Of a stretch of 64,000 nt of DNA, positions 32,353 to 40,724 are shown one piece after another (position 1 is the first letter of the stretch; each line of letters starts with the position of its first letter). Below the pieces are notes generated by a model, which searched no databases, was not told where the DNA came from, and worked only from the letters and a program-made list of their open reading frames with translations. The position numbers and the translations under genes are program-made. Source of the stretch: Sutcliffiella horikoshii. Lineage in GTDB: Bacteria; Bacillota; Bacilli; Bacillales; Bacillaceae_I. Location of the stretch: contig NZ_RXZI01000006.1 in NCBI RefSeq assembly GCF_021991925.1, positions 173,174 to 237,173 of the forward strand, written 5' to 3'.

Positions 32353-32510
32353 AAAAAAATTCATGGTTACTTCAAAAAAATAATAAGTTTTTCAGTGGCC
32401 TCGGCTACGCCCTGCGGGGTCTTCCATGTCCTTTCCTCCCGCAGGAGTCTTCGCTCCTTCCACTGCGATCAACTAGAGAATTTCATTATTTTAAGCTTTG
32501 TCTACACAAT

Positions 32511-32537
32511 GAGAGCCTGGAAGAAATCCAGGCTCTC
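32511..32537. terminator. Right terminator of the A5 pair
   Basis: GAGAGCCTGG pairs with CCAGGCTCTC around AAGAAAT. It is the intact copy; it can also end the convergent alcohol dehydrogenase transcript. Confidence 0.8.
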
Positions 32538-32554
32538 ATTGTGTATTTTCAGTA

Positions 32555-33694
32555 TTATGGTTTCAGGATAACTTTGACACATTCATCCTCATGGTCGTTA
32601 AAAATCTTATAAGCTTCAGCAGCATTTTCAAGTGGCATCTTATGGGACACTATTTCTGTTGGATCGAACTTTCCTGAAGTGATCATGTCAAACAACTTTG
32701 GCATATAATGAACAACAGGTGCCTGGCCCATTTTCAGGTTGATATTTCGTTCAAAAAGGTTGCCCAATGGGAACATATTATATTTTGATCCATAGACACC
32801 TGTAAGTTGAATAGTACCGAATTTCCTGACTGCATCGATACCTATGTCAATAGCGCTTAAAGTTCCGCCCTGCACCTTCAGCTTTTGGCCAATCTCTTCA
32901 AGGGCTGATTTCTTGCCATCCATTCCTACGCAATCAATAACCACATCTGCTCCTCCGTGAGTAATTTCCTTCAGGTGGGAGCCCATATTCTTGAATTCCT
33001 CGAAATTGAAGATTTCCACATTGTTCATTTTCTTAGCTCGCTGTAATCTATACGGGAGGTTATCAACAGCGATAACACGTTTGGCACCTTTCATCCAGGC
33101 AAACTTTTGTGCCATCAGGCCAATGGGGCCGCACCCAAGGACGACAACGGTATCATCATTTTTCACCCCAGCATTTTCAACGCTCCAATAGGCGGTTGGC
33201 AGAACATCCGACATGAAGAGCAGTGCTTCATCTTCAAGTTCCACAGATTCAGGAATGACAAATGGAAGGTAATTTCCATAGGGAACACGTAAGTATTCAG
33301 CCTGGCCTCCCGGATGATTACCATACCTCTCCGTAAAACCGAAATAACCTCCTGTGTCTACTTCAGGATTTTGATTCGAATTGTCACACTGACTCTCCAG
33401 ATCGTTTTGACAATAGAAGCATCTTCCGCATGAAATATTAAACGGGATGACTACCCGATCGCCTTTTTTCACCTTCGTAACCTCTGGACCGACCTCTTCG
33501 ACAATCCCCATTGGTTCATGTCCGACCACATAATCCTTTTCCGTAGGCAGTGCCCCTTGGTAGATATGTAAATCCGATCCGCATATGGCCGTAGAGGTAA
33601 TTCGGACAATTATATCCTCACTTTTCTTAATTTTTGCGTCCGGTACCTCTTTTACTTTCATATCCTTGATTCCTTGAAATGTTACTCCCTTCAA
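32555..33694 (-). CDS. Zinc-dependent alcohol dehydrogenase, MDR superfamily
   Basis: A 379-residue medium-chain dehydrogenase. Catalytic zinc ligands: Cys in AICGSDLHIY (near 38) and His-Glu in VGHEPMG (near 58-60). Structural zinc: four cysteines in CGRCFYCQNDLESQC (near 90-104). The NAD-binding fold has VVLGCGPIGLMAQ (near 186-198) and AVDNLPYRLQRAK. It resembles the formaldehyde-dehydrogenase-like branch (B. subtilis YycR type), which oxidises alcohols or aldehydes with NAD. AGGAGGTTTTTC precedes the ATG. Transcribed alone. The true substrate is unknown. Confidence 0.88.
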   Translation of the reverse strand: MKGVTFQGIKDMKVKEVPDAKIKKSEDIIVRITSTAICGSDLHIYQGALPTEKDYVVGHEPMGIVEEVGPEVTKVKKGDRVVIPFNISCGRCFYCQNDLESQCDNSNQNPEVDTGGYFGFTERYGNHPGGQAEYLRVPYGNYLPFVIPESVELEDEALLFMSDVLPTAYWSVENAGVKNDDTVVVLGCGPIGLMAQKFAWMKGAKRVIAVDNLPYRLQRAKKMNNVEIFNFEEFKNMGSHLKEITHGGADVVIDCVGMDGKKSALEEIGQKLKVQGGTLSAIDIGIDAVRKFGTIQLTGVYGSKYNMFPLGNLFERNINLKMGQAPVVHYMPKLFDMITSGKFDPTEIVSHKMPLENAAEAYKIFNDHEDECVKVILKP

Positions 33695-34011
33695 TAGAAA
33701 AACCTCCTTTTAATGGTAATAACCTTTCTATACCCGAATGATTAAGATATAATCTGATACATTTTAGCCATTTATGATGGATGGAGGGGGAGAAATGTCC
33801 ATTCAACTTCTCCTATAAGTCGGTTTGAAAGTGAAATAGTAAATGATGGTACTGCCAAAAGAGAGTATAGGTTAGAATGATTGTGTACAAATTTAAAGAC
33901 TCTTTTGGTAAACTTTATTGCTTTTTCGTATGGATACAGTAACCGTTATTTTCCTTACTGTCGTGCTCTTTTCCCTGCCGGACTTAAGAAATTACTTGCA
34001 CCTTATAGAGT

Positions 34012-34075
34012 AAAAAGTCAAATTGCCGACTTTTTCAAGGATATAGCAATAATCTTTGAGAAAAGAGCCAATTTA
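34012..34075. repeat. Terminator-adjacent repeat, family D, copy 2
   Basis: AAAAAGTC...GACTTTTTC, then GCAATAATCTTTGAG and AAAAGAGCCAA; matches 372-442. It abuts the minus-strand terminator of ypdQ. The AT-rich stretch 33695-34011 upstream, with a plus-strand frame at 33881-34099, has no ribosome binding site or family signature and probably belongs to the same decayed repeat. Confidence 0.5.
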
Positions 34076-34078
34076 AAA

Positions 34079-34110
34079 GACGTTCCCATTATTCTATAAT
34101 TGGGAACGTC
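34079..34110 (-). terminator. Terminator of ypdQ
   Basis: GACGTTCCCA and TGGGAACGTC form a 10-bp stem; on the minus strand TTTTAAATT follows. Confidence 0.82.
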
Positions 34111-34165
34111 CTCTTTGGATTGAATCACTTGTTTGATAGGATTTTTTACTGTCATGCTTTTTAGT

Positions 34166-34561
34166 TTATTTGTCGTTAAGTTGTATCGCTTTACGTGATA
34201 GCTCATCCGCCATTTTGTTCTCTTTGCTCGGTATCCATTTAATAAAGAATAAATTAAGCTGATCGGCAAGAGCCAGTGCCTCTTCCAAAAGCAACCGATA
34301 CTCTTGTTTTTTTGCATATCGCTTTTCCATGGCATTCTCCACAGCCTGGGAGTCGGTCCGAAAAGAAACCGTTTGATAGCCTTGTTTCGTACAAATTTTC
34401 AATGCTTCAATCAATGCACGGAATTCTGCTTGATGATTGGACATAATCCCAAGAGGAATACTGTATCGTTCAGCAGACCCATGCCCTTTTATGAATATTC
34501 CAGCCCCAGAAGGACCTGGATCCCCAGCACTTGCTCCATCTATGTAAACTTCAATCATCAC
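34166..34561 (-). CDS. ypdQ: YpdQ, RNase HI-fold protein
   Basis: A 131-residue RNase H-like protein. All four catalytic acids are visible: Asp8 (VYIDGASAG), Glu46 (HQAEFRAL), Asp70 (FRTDSQAV) and Asp119 (NKMADELS). In B. subtilis, YpdQ has the fold but was reported to lack detectable RNase H activity, so activity here is uncertain despite the intact residues. It is divergent from ypeP across a 173-base gap. The ATG-ATG start follows AGGCGATTGTG, a weak site; either ATG is possible. Confidence 0.85.
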   Translation of the reverse strand: MMIEVYIDGASAGDPGPSGAGIFIKGHGSAERYSIPLGIMSNHQAEFRALIEALKICTKQGYQTVSFRTDSQAVENAMEKRYAKKQEYRLLLEEALALADQLNLFFIKWIPSKENKMADELSRKAIQLNDK

Positions 34562-34734
34562 AATCGCCTGCCTATTAAATAAGTGTTACACGAACATATT
34601 TTCATATGTCCTGTGATAAGATAAGAATACACAATAATAATTCAGGAATAAAGCCATAATAGGTAATACTTTTACTTTTTAGATCTATTGGGTATAAGAA
34701 AGAAATACTTAGATGTAAAGGGGTTTTCCTAAAC

Positions 34735-35388
34735 ATGAAATTAACCTTGGAGTGGCACTACCACACACCAAAGCACATAGAAACCACTTTTAAAAGTGAT
34801 GAAGTTGATATAAGGCTGGCTCTAAGGCTTGCAGAAGATATTGAAAAGACTGGAAGAGTGAAACGGTTGTCCTTCTATGATAAGGATGGATCGGAATGGA
34901 CTAAAAAAGAAATTAATAAGTGGATCAAACAGAGTGAAGTGGGAATATCCGATGTTGTCGCCTACTTTGATGGAGGATATGATGTAGATTCGAAACTGGC
35001 GGGAATCGGAAATGTGGTTTATTATAATCAAAATAGAAAAGACTATCGATATAGAATAAATGCAAGGCTGGAGGAACTTGAATCCAACAATGAAGCGGAA
35101 TATGCTGCGTTTTATTTTCTTGTTCAACAGTTGGAGCATCTGGAAATTCGTGCGATGGAAGTAACCTTCAAGGGAGATTCCCTTGTTGTTTTGAACCAGC
35201 TTTCTGGAGAATGGCCTTGCTATGACGAACTTTTCAATCGCTGGCTGGATAAAATAGAACAGAAATTAAAGGAACTTAAGATTAGGCCTAACTATGAGCC
35301 TGTCACACGTAAAGAAAACACAGAGGCACACCAGCTAGCCAAGCAGGCTTTGGAAGGTACCCCAATAGAAAGCAAATTGCTACTGTGA
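34735..35388 (+). CDS. ypeP: YpeP, RNase HI-fold protein with altered active site
   Basis: A 217-residue protein. Residues 1-70 are an N-terminal extension; an RNase H fold covers about 72-210. Three catalytic positions are kept: Asp79 (AYFDGGYD), Glu122 (NNEAEYAA) and Asp148 (FKGDSLV). The fourth, normally Asp, is His199 in NTEAHQLA. It may be a low-activity or regulatory nucleic-acid-binding protein. A GGGG motif and a short spacer precede the ATG. ypeQ follows after 22 bases in the same direction. Confidence 0.85.
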   Translation: MKLTLEWHYHTPKHIETTFKSDEVDIRLALRLAEDIEKTGRVKRLSFYDKDGSEWTKKEINKWIKQSEVGISDVVAYFDGGYDVDSKLAGIGNVVYYNQNRKDYRYRINARLEELESNNEAEYAAFYFLVQQLEHLEIRAMEVTFKGDSLVVLNQLSGEWPCYDELFNRWLDKIEQKLKELKIRPNYEPVTRKENTEAHQLAKQALEGTPIESKLLL

Positions 35389-35410
35389 ACAATAGGAGTG
35401 AAAAGAGAGA

Positions 35411-35599
35411 ATGATCAATCGTAAAAAGATCTTGATGGAGGTTGGTGAAATTTTAGATACTTATTGTACGGAATGTCTGGTGAAGCAGACATTGCGGAAG
35501 GATTATGGGAAGACACATGCTCAATCATTCTGCATCGGTGAATGTACAGTGGGTGCTGAAATAAAGAAATTAGGAGATCAGTTGGTGGAGCGCAAATAA
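35411..35599 (+). CDS. ypeQ: YpeQ, small zinc-finger protein
   Basis: A 62-residue protein with cysteines arranged as CTEC (19-22), then CIGEC (about 43-47); together they can bind one zinc. The sequence MINRKKILMEVGEILDTYCTECLVKQ matches the YpeQ/DUF2602 family. Function unknown. It is cotranscribed with ypeP in the same order as B. subtilis. GAAAAGAGAG precedes the ATG. Confidence 0.85.
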   Translation: MINRKKILMEVGEILDTYCTECLVKQTLRKDYGKTHAQSFCIGECTVGAEIKKLGDQLVERK

Positions 35600-35680
35600 T
35601 TCGCGCTTTGTCAGCTGGTTTTTATTTATGCTTTTATCTTAGAACCTTTCCTACCCATAGAAAAACCGCCAATTTGGCGG

Positions 35681-35962
35681 TCATTTTCGTGCTTCAGATA
35701 GCTGGTGTTCGCACTGTGATAGGGTCATTTCACAGTTTTGTAGAAAATCTGTATCAAGACCAGTACCAGCGCTCTTTGCATCATTCAGTAAAGATCTCGC
35801 ATTGGAAATAGCTCTTTCTGCATGATCCATCGCTTCCGGGTCTAGGCTCATGGTAGCGGACCCGACCATTTTTTCAGCAGATTGGATGGAAACTTCCACT
35901 TGTGCTAAGTCGTTATATCCTGTGTGTAATTCAGTATCGTTGTTATGTTGTTGGTTATCCAT
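35681..35962 (-). CDS. DUF2564-like small protein
   Basis: A 93-residue soluble protein of helical type (YNDLAQVEVSIQSAEKMVGSATMSLDPEAMDHAERAI ... CEHQLSEARK), predicted as two antiparallel helices. I match it to DUF2564, a Bacillus-only family of unknown function. GGAGG eight bases upstream favours this ATG over an in-frame GTG six bases earlier. It is convergent with ypeQ and downstream of cspD on the minus strand. Confidence 0.72.
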   Translation of the reverse strand: MDNQQHNNDTELHTGYNDLAQVEVSIQSAEKMVGSATMSLDPEAMDHAERAISNARSLLNDAKSAGTGLDTDFLQNCEMTLSQCEHQLSEARK

Positions 35963-36025
35963 TTTCACAGCCTCCTTCTTTTTTTAGAATCGGTAAAAGA
36001 AGCAAAAGATATGCATGATAAAACA

Positions 36026-36058
36026 AAAGAGACCTCCAAAGTTATAGGAGATCTCTTT
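36026..36058 (-). terminator. Terminator of cspD
   Basis: AAAGAGA-CTCC pairs with GGAG-TCTCTTT around AAAGTTATA, with T-rich sequence on the minus side (TTTTGTTTTATC). Confidence 0.8.
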
Positions 36059-36088
36059 CTTTATCATTTATGTTTTCCAGCCTTAAAA

Positions 36089-36289
36089 TTAAAGTTTTGT
36101 AACGTTAGCAGCTTGTGGTCCGCGGTTTCCTTCAACGATTTCAAAAGAAACTTCTTGGCCTTCTTCCAAAGATTTGAATCCTTCTCCAGTAATTGCAGAG
36201 AAATGTACGAATACGTCATCTCCACCTTCTACTTCAATAAATCCAAAACCTTTTTCGTTGTTGAACCATTTAACTTTACCGTTTTGCAT
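36089..36289 (-). CDS. cspD: Cold shock protein CspD
   Basis: A 66-residue OB-fold protein that binds single-stranded RNA and DNA. RNP1 is KGFGFIEV (13-20) and RNP2 is VFVHFSAI (26-33). The sequence starts [17 protein letters not shown], almost identical to B. subtilis CspD, which also lies beside ypeQ. AGGAGGAAAAAG precedes the ATG. It acts as an RNA chaperone in cold and stationary phase. A 200-base AT-rich gap upstream probably holds its promoter and leader. Confidence 0.93.
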   Translation of the reverse strand: MQNGKVKWFNNEKGFGFIEVEGGDDVFVHFSAITGEGFKSLEEGQEVSFEIVEGNRGPQAANVTKL

Positions 36290-36486
36290 CGTTCTTTTTC
36301 CTCCTAAAAATAGCGCACATTTGTGCCGTAAAATTGTATTATCATAACCAATTCCCGAAAAAAAGAAAGCGGTTAAATGACAATTTCAATATACAATATT
36401 TCCTCTGTAAGAGTCAAGGTTTCAAACTTTGTACCTGTTTTATTTTCTACTTCTCCTCATATATATAGGTAAAGGAGGGATAAGCC

Positions 36487-36732
36487 ATGCTACGGACACA
36501 TTTTGAAGGCAAGGAAATGATCTTGCGCATCAAGACAAATCTTCATCTATATTCCTTAAACGAGGACACCATCTACGAGAGTTTATGCGCGGCATTAAAG
36601 GTTATCTACTTTATGGATAGCTTTGCAGTAGAGATGGGAGATTATCTAATTGTTGGAGAAAGCCAGCAGAGCGAATATCCGCTAATTACAGTGCAGAACA
36701 TAGTTCCCGCTAAAAATATTGTATCCTTGTAA
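36487..36732 (+). CDS. Small hypothetical protein
   Basis: An 81-residue protein with a short mixed alpha/beta pattern (ILRIKTNLHLYSLNEDTIYESLCAAL). No membrane helix, signal peptide or known motif. AAAGGAGGG precedes the ATG and a terminator follows at 36781, so it is a real, singly transcribed gene. Family not recognised. Confidence 0.6.
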   Translation: MLRTHFEGKEMILRIKTNLHLYSLNEDTIYESLCAALKVIYFMDSFAVEMGDYLIVGESQQSEYPLITVQNIVPAKNIVSL

Positions 36733-36780
36733 CTATACAAACAAATGTTTTGGTTTTATAATAAATGTAGGAAAAGGGAT

Positions 36781-36803
36781 GGGAAAGAGCACTCTTTTCC
36801 TTC
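36781..36803 (+). terminator. Terminator before topB
   Basis: GGAAAGAG pairs with CTCTTTTCC, followed by TTCATTTATTTTT. Confidence 0.7.
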
Positions 36804-36837
36804 ATTTATTTTTACATAGAGCGGAGTGGAAGATGTA

Positions 36838-39009
36838 GTGAAATTAATTATTGCCGAGAAGCCAGATCAAGGATTGAAGCTTGCTGCTCCATTTTCCTTC
36901 AAAAAAAAGGATGGATACGTAGAAATCCCCCCTCAACCGATGTTCCCCAAAGGCGCCTTATTGACTTGGGCGGTAGGACATTTATGTGAACTCTTATCTC
37001 CGGAAGAATACGATAAAGCATGGAAAAGATGGTCCCTGCAAACTCTCCCAATCATACCCGAACGTTTCCAACACAAAGTTACGAAATCCAAATGGAAGCA
37101 ATTCCAAACAGTGAAAAAATTAGTACACCATCCTGAAGTATCAGAAGTCATTATGGCAGGTGATGCAGAGAGGGAAGGAGAAGCAATCATTCGGATCATC
37201 CTTCTTGTCAGCAATTGTCATAAGCCTTTAAAACGCCTATGGATATCTTCTCTGACACCAAAAGCGGTACAAAAAGGATTCGAAAACCTTCTAGAGGAAC
37301 ATCAAACCAGGAATGTTTATTACGAAGCTTTAAGCAGATCATGTGCGGACTGGTTAGTAGGAATGAATGCTTCAAGGGCTTATACTTTGCTTTTACAACA
37401 GAAAGGAATTTCTGATGTATTTTCCACTGGAAGAGTACAGACCCCAACCCTTGCTTTAATAGTAAAAAGGGAGTTGGATATAGAGAACTTTCAATCAAAA
37501 CCGTTCTGGGAGGTGCTGGCAACCTTCCAGATGAATGGAAAAATGTATAACGGAAAATGGCATAAGGACGAGGAGTCGAGACTGGATGATCCAAATTTAG
37601 CAGAAAAGATTGTACAGTTCTGTAATGGGAAAGAGGCGAAAATTGACACACTTGATAAGGAACGCAAAGAATTTCAACCTCCCTACCTTTTTAATCTTTC
37701 TTCCTTACAGGCAACAGCCAACAGCATGTATAAATTTTCCCCACAAAAAACACTTGAAATAGCTCAAAAGCTATATGTTAAGGGGATTATTTCCTATCCG
37801 CGCTCTGATTCAAGCTTTGTAACGAAAGAAGAGGCAAGCATGTTTCCGGATACCCTTAAGAAACTGAGTACATTTGATGCTTTCAAGGAATATTTTCCTC
37901 TTCCCTTTGCGTCTGTCATGGATAACAAACGAGTGGTAAATGAGAAGAAAGTAACCGATCACTATGCCATTATACCCACCGAGCAGGTGAAGGACCCTTC
38001 TAAATTGTCACCAGACGAAGAGAAAATTTACACGCTTATAGCAAAGCGCCTTATTGCGGCTCACTATGATAAAGCAATATTTGACTACACCACTATCAAT
38101 ACCTTAGTGGATGGGCGTGCCACATTTCTTTCCAAAGGCAAAGAAGAGGTGCAGGCTGGGTGGAGGGCCGTCATTTATGGAAACAAAAAAGACAAAGCAA
38201 CAGATGAAGAGGATCAGGATCTCCCTTCCCTGGAAAAAGGAGAAACAGGCAATGTCCATGATGTGAAAGTAAAAGAAGGAAAGACCCAACCACCTAAACG
38301 CTACACCGAAGGTCAATTGATAACTGTGATGAAGACAGCAGGCAAGCATTTGGAGGATGGGGAGTTAACGAAAGTACTCAACAAAACGGAAGGTCTTGGC
38401 ACAGAAGCGACTCGTGCTGGAATTATCGGGGTGCTAAAAGATAGGAAGTATATCGAAGTAAAACGAAATCAGGTTTTTGCTACCAATAAAGGTAAGCTAC
38501 TAATCCAATCTATTGGGTCAAGTATTCTAGCAAGTCCGGAAATGACTGCCAAATGGGAGCAACGGCTTCATGAAATAGGGGAGGGGAAGGCGTCCCCCGA
38601 AGAATTTATGGAGCAGGCCAAAAAACTCTCGATAAAATTAATAGAGGATGCTAAAACGCAAAGCGAGCAATGGTCATTTGAGGGGATGGACATCAGCGAG
38701 TTTAAATATGCTAAAGGAAAGCGCCGAGGACGTGGTTCTACCGGAATGGGAACCAAAGTCGGTGCCTGTAAAAAATGTGATGGAGATGTCGTGGACAAAG
38801 GGTCTTTTTATGGATGTTCCAATTACAAATCTAATAATTGCAATTTCACTATATCCAAAAAGATACTGGGAAAAACAATCTCCGTAGCAAATGCGAAAAA
38901 GCTGTTAACGGAAGGGAAATCTGCTGAGATAAAAGGGTTTAAAAAAGGGGATAAAGTTTTTAATGCATCCCTTGAGTGGAAAGGGGAAAAGATTCAATTT
39001 GTTTTTTAA
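36838..39009 (+). CDS. topB: TopB-like type IA DNA topoisomerase III
   Basis: A 723-residue type IA topoisomerase. The TOPRIM domain (1-150) has IIAEKPDQG (4-12) and MAGDAEREGEAI (near 108-119). The catalytic tyrosine is in GIISYPRSDSSF (Tyr near 318). The central domains carry GRVQTPTLALIVKRE (near 195-209). A C-terminal zinc ribbon has CKKCDG ... CSNYKSNNC (near 642-670). It relaxes negative supercoils and decatenates DNA. The start is a GTG with GGAGTGG upstream. The N-terminal motif (AEKPDQG, not AEKPSVG) and ISYPRSDS differ slightly from typical TopB, so it may be a second paralogue. Confidence 0.88.
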   Translation: MKLIIAEKPDQGLKLAAPFSFKKKDGYVEIPPQPMFPKGALLTWAVGHLCELLSPEEYDKAWKRWSLQTLPIIPERFQHKVTKSKWKQFQTVKKLVHHPEVSEVIMAGDAEREGEAIIRIILLVSNCHKPLKRLWISSLTPKAVQKGFENLLEEHQTRNVYYEALSRSCADWLVGMNASRAYTLLLQQKGISDVFSTGRVQTPTLALIVKRELDIENFQSKPFWEVLATFQMNGKMYNGKWHKDEESRLDDPNLAEKIVQFCNGKEAKIDTLDKERKEFQPPYLFNLSSLQATANSMYKFSPQKTLEIAQKLYVKGIISYPRSDSSFVTKEEASMFPDTLKKLSTFDAFKEYFPLPFASVMDNKRVVNEKKVTDHYAIIPTEQVKDPSKLSPDEEKIYTLIAKRLIAAHYDKAIFDYTTINTLVDGRATFLSKGKEEVQAGWRAVIYGNKKDKATDEEDQDLPSLEKGETGNVHDVKVKEGKTQPPKRYTEGQLITVMKTAGKHLEDGELTKVLNKTEGLGTEATRAGIIGVLKDRKYIEVKRNQVFATNKGKLLIQSIGSSILASPEMTAKWEQRLHEIGEGKASPEEFMEQAKKLSIKLIEDAKTQSEQWSFEGMDISEFKYAKGKRRGRGSTGMGTKVGACKKCDGDVVDKGSFYGCSNYKSNNCNFTISKKILGKTISVANAKKLLTEGKSAEIKGFKKGDKVFNASLEWKGEKIQFVF

Positions 39010-39010
39010 A

Positions 39011-39141
39011 GGCTCTGTTAAAGCATACTGTTGATTTTTCAGCTACCTAGCTGTTGATTGGAGCAATAGGCGAAGACTCCTTGAACTCCCCTAGGAAAGC
39101 GAAGCCTGGTGCGGAAATCATCAGCGGTATCTAACAGATCC
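39011..39141 (+). repeat. Family B element, copy B1 (short)
   Basis: 131 bp with ends GGCTCTGTTA and TAACAGATCC, an 8-of-10 inverted repeat. The core is GGAGCAATAGGCGAAGACTCC ... GAAAGCGAAGCC. It begins two bases after the topB stop. TTTTAAA-type sequence flanks both ends and may be a target duplication. Confidence 0.7.
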
Positions 39142-39157
39142 ATTTTAAATAGTGCTT

Positions 39158-39190
39158 GGGTCGAGTGTAAAATGCTCGGCCTATTTTTTT
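39158..39190 (+). terminator. Terminator beyond repeat B1
   Basis: GGGTCGAG pairs with CTCGGCC (one G-U), followed by TATTTTTTT. It probably served topB before B1 was inserted between. Confidence 0.72.
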
Positions 39191-39240
39191 TACATATAAG
39201 GGAATAGTAGTAGGGAAAGACCAGGAGAGGAGGGGTATGC

Positions 39241-39960
39241 TTGCAGGAAGCAATACGATTACATAACGTACAGTATGAAACAGAAGACATACATATTTTA
39301 AAAGGAATAACAGGCACCATTATCGAGGGGGAAATCACTACTTTTGTCGGACCGTCTGGTGCCGGCAAAACAACCTTACTTAAGATGCTTAACGGTCTTC
39401 TTTCTCCCACTTCAGGTGAAATCTTTGTAAATGGAAAAAAGATTAATCAGTATGAACCGACAGAACTTCGACGCCTGGTTGGTCTTGCCTTACAAAGTGC
39501 ACCGATGGTCGACGGAAATGTATATGATAATCTTACCTTGCCATTGCGTCTTCAGAATGACTCCTTGTCGGAAGAAGAAGCGAAAACTATCTTAAAAGTT
39601 GTAGGTCTTGGAACCGACCAACTATATCAGAATGTGAAGGATCTATCGGGAGGTCAAAGGCAGAAGGTGTCCATCGCAAGAACATTAGTAAATCGACCAA
39701 AGGTATTGCTATTGGATGAAATAACGGCATCTTTAGATCAAGTATCACAAAAAGAAATCAATGAATTGATTCAGAGGGTAAGTGAGAAATACGGTACAAC
39801 TATTGTGTGGATCACTCATAACTTGAAACAGGCTCTGACAGTGGGAAATTACACGTGGTTTTTAATGAATGGACAACTGTTGGAAGCGGGAAAAAGCCAT
39901 GAAATTGAAAATTCCCGAAATGAAAAAGTGCAAGCATTTCTTAGGGGGGAGTTGGAATGA
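39241..39960 (+). CDS. fetA: FetA-like ABC transporter ATP-binding protein
   Basis: A 239-residue ABC ATPase. Walker A is GPSGAGKTT (near 36-44), signature LSGGQRQ (near 135), Walker B VLLLDEITASLD (near 155-166), H-loop THN (near 192). It begins with TTG after GAGGAGGGG. It overlaps the FetB permease gene by four bases (ATGA). FetAB in E. coli exports iron and helps survive hydrogen peroxide. The pairing with a UPF0014 permease is the reason for the call. Confidence 0.85.
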   Translation: MQEAIRLHNVQYETEDIHILKGITGTIIEGEITTFVGPSGAGKTTLLKMLNGLLSPTSGEIFVNGKKINQYEPTELRRLVGLALQSAPMVDGNVYDNLTLPLRLQNDSLSEEEAKTILKVVGLGTDQLYQNVKDLSGGQRQKVSIARTLVNRPKVLLLDEITASLDQVSQKEINELIQRVSEKYGTTIVWITHNLKQALTVGNYTWFLMNGQLLEAGKSHEIENSRNEKVQAFLRGELE

Positions 39961-40709
39961 ACGCCCTTACTCTTTCGATAGCACTTGTATTTGTCCTCAT
40001 ACCTATTGTACTTTCCAAATCCTTCCGACTGGATTTGGAGAAGGATACTATAATCGCGGTTGTAAGATCAGTGATACAACTCTTTATCGTCGGTTATCTG
40101 CTTACATTCGTTTTTGAATCGGGTGGATATTTCTTTATTACGTTAATGGTTATCATCATGATTGTTGCTGCCGTTCAGAATGTTGCCAGAAAAAAGACTC
40201 CGATTAAAGGGATTACTTGGAAAGTGGCTGCAACCTTCATTTTTATTGAAATCTTGACCCAAGGAATTTTAATCGGATTCCAAATCACGCCTCCAACCGC
40301 CCAATATATCATTCCGATCAGCGGCATGATCATCGGGAATTCCATGGTACTAGGAATCTTATTTTTAAATAGATTTATCTCTGAGGTAGAAGCAAGAGAG
40401 GATGAAATAGATTTGATACTTTCTCTTGGTGGAACAACCAAACAGGCCATCCATACACAACTTATTCGGGCAATCAAAGCAAGCATGATTCCCACTATAG
40501 AAAGTCAAAAAACAATCGGGCTTGTCCAGCTTCCGGGAATGATGAGCGGACAAATCATTGCTGGTGCAAGTCCTATTCAAGCGGTGCAGTTTCAGTTGCT
40601 CATACTGTTTTTACTTTTGACGACGGCTTCTGTAACAAGCATTATGCTTGGATTCCTCTCCTATCCCACCTTGTTTAATGAGAGAAAGCAGCTTATAAGG
40701 ATGAGGTAA
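39957..40709 (+). CDS. fetB: FetB-like iron export permease (UPF0014)
   Basis: A 250-residue membrane protein with about seven helices. The UPF0014 hallmark region is NVARKKTPIKGITWK (near 73-87), GMIIGNSMVLGILFLNRF (near 122-139) and IESQKTIGLVQLPGMMSGQIIAGASP (near 180-205). It forms the channel of the FetA-FetB exporter; iron is inferred from E. coli FetAB. The start overlaps fetA. The A6 terminator pair follows. Confidence 0.87.
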   Translation: MNALTLSIALVFVLIPIVLSKSFRLDLEKDTIIAVVRSVIQLFIVGYLLTFVFESGGYFFITLMVIIMIVAAVQNVARKKTPIKGITWKVAATFIFIEILTQGILIGFQITPPTAQYIIPISGMIIGNSMVLGILFLNRFISEVEAREDEIDLILSLGGTTKQAIHTQLIRAIKASMIPTIESQKTIGLVQLPGMMSGQIIAGASPIQAVQFQLLILFLLLTTASVTSIMLGFLSYPTLFNERKQLIRMR

Positions 40710-40724
40710 TGAAGCTTAATATAA

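Larger units (their letters stand above)
30528..32402 (+). mobile_element. IS1182-family insertion sequence (family C, autonomous form)
   Basis: 1875 bp with 15-bp perfect terminal inverted repeats GAGGCCACTGAAAAA. The 9-bp sequence GGCTACGCC occurs just outside both ends (30519-30527 and 32403-32411), a probable target duplication within a family A repeat. Contents from left: a family-B-like GC-rich block (30576-30712), a hairpin (30744-30789), the transposase gene, and a second hairpin (32307-32352). Size and gene fit the IS1182 family. All parts needed for transposition appear intact. Confidence 0.82.
30418..32511 (-). mobile_element. Family A element A5 split by an IS1182-like element
   Basis: The left family A half (30418-30527: GAACTGTTCACAAACT end and ATCTTCGTTGCAGAAGC core) and the right half (32403-32511: CTGCGGGGTCTTCC core and CTTTGTCTACACAATG end) together make one full family A copy. 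They are separated by 30528-32402, the IS. The composite is bracketed by matching terminators at 30393 and 32511. This is the same nested design as repeat A2 at 2.9-3.3 kb. Confidence 0.8.

Noticed and set aside
30528..32402. IS1182-like transposase as the mover of family A
   Set aside because: Its own ends (GAGGCCACTGAAAAA) differ from family A ends, and its flanks are 9 bp, not a whole terminator. It may not mobilise family A, although this cannot be excluded.
33881..34099. Plus-strand frame of 72 codons between the dehydrogenase and ypdQ
   Set aside because: It runs into repeat D and through the ypdQ terminator and has no ribosome binding site.
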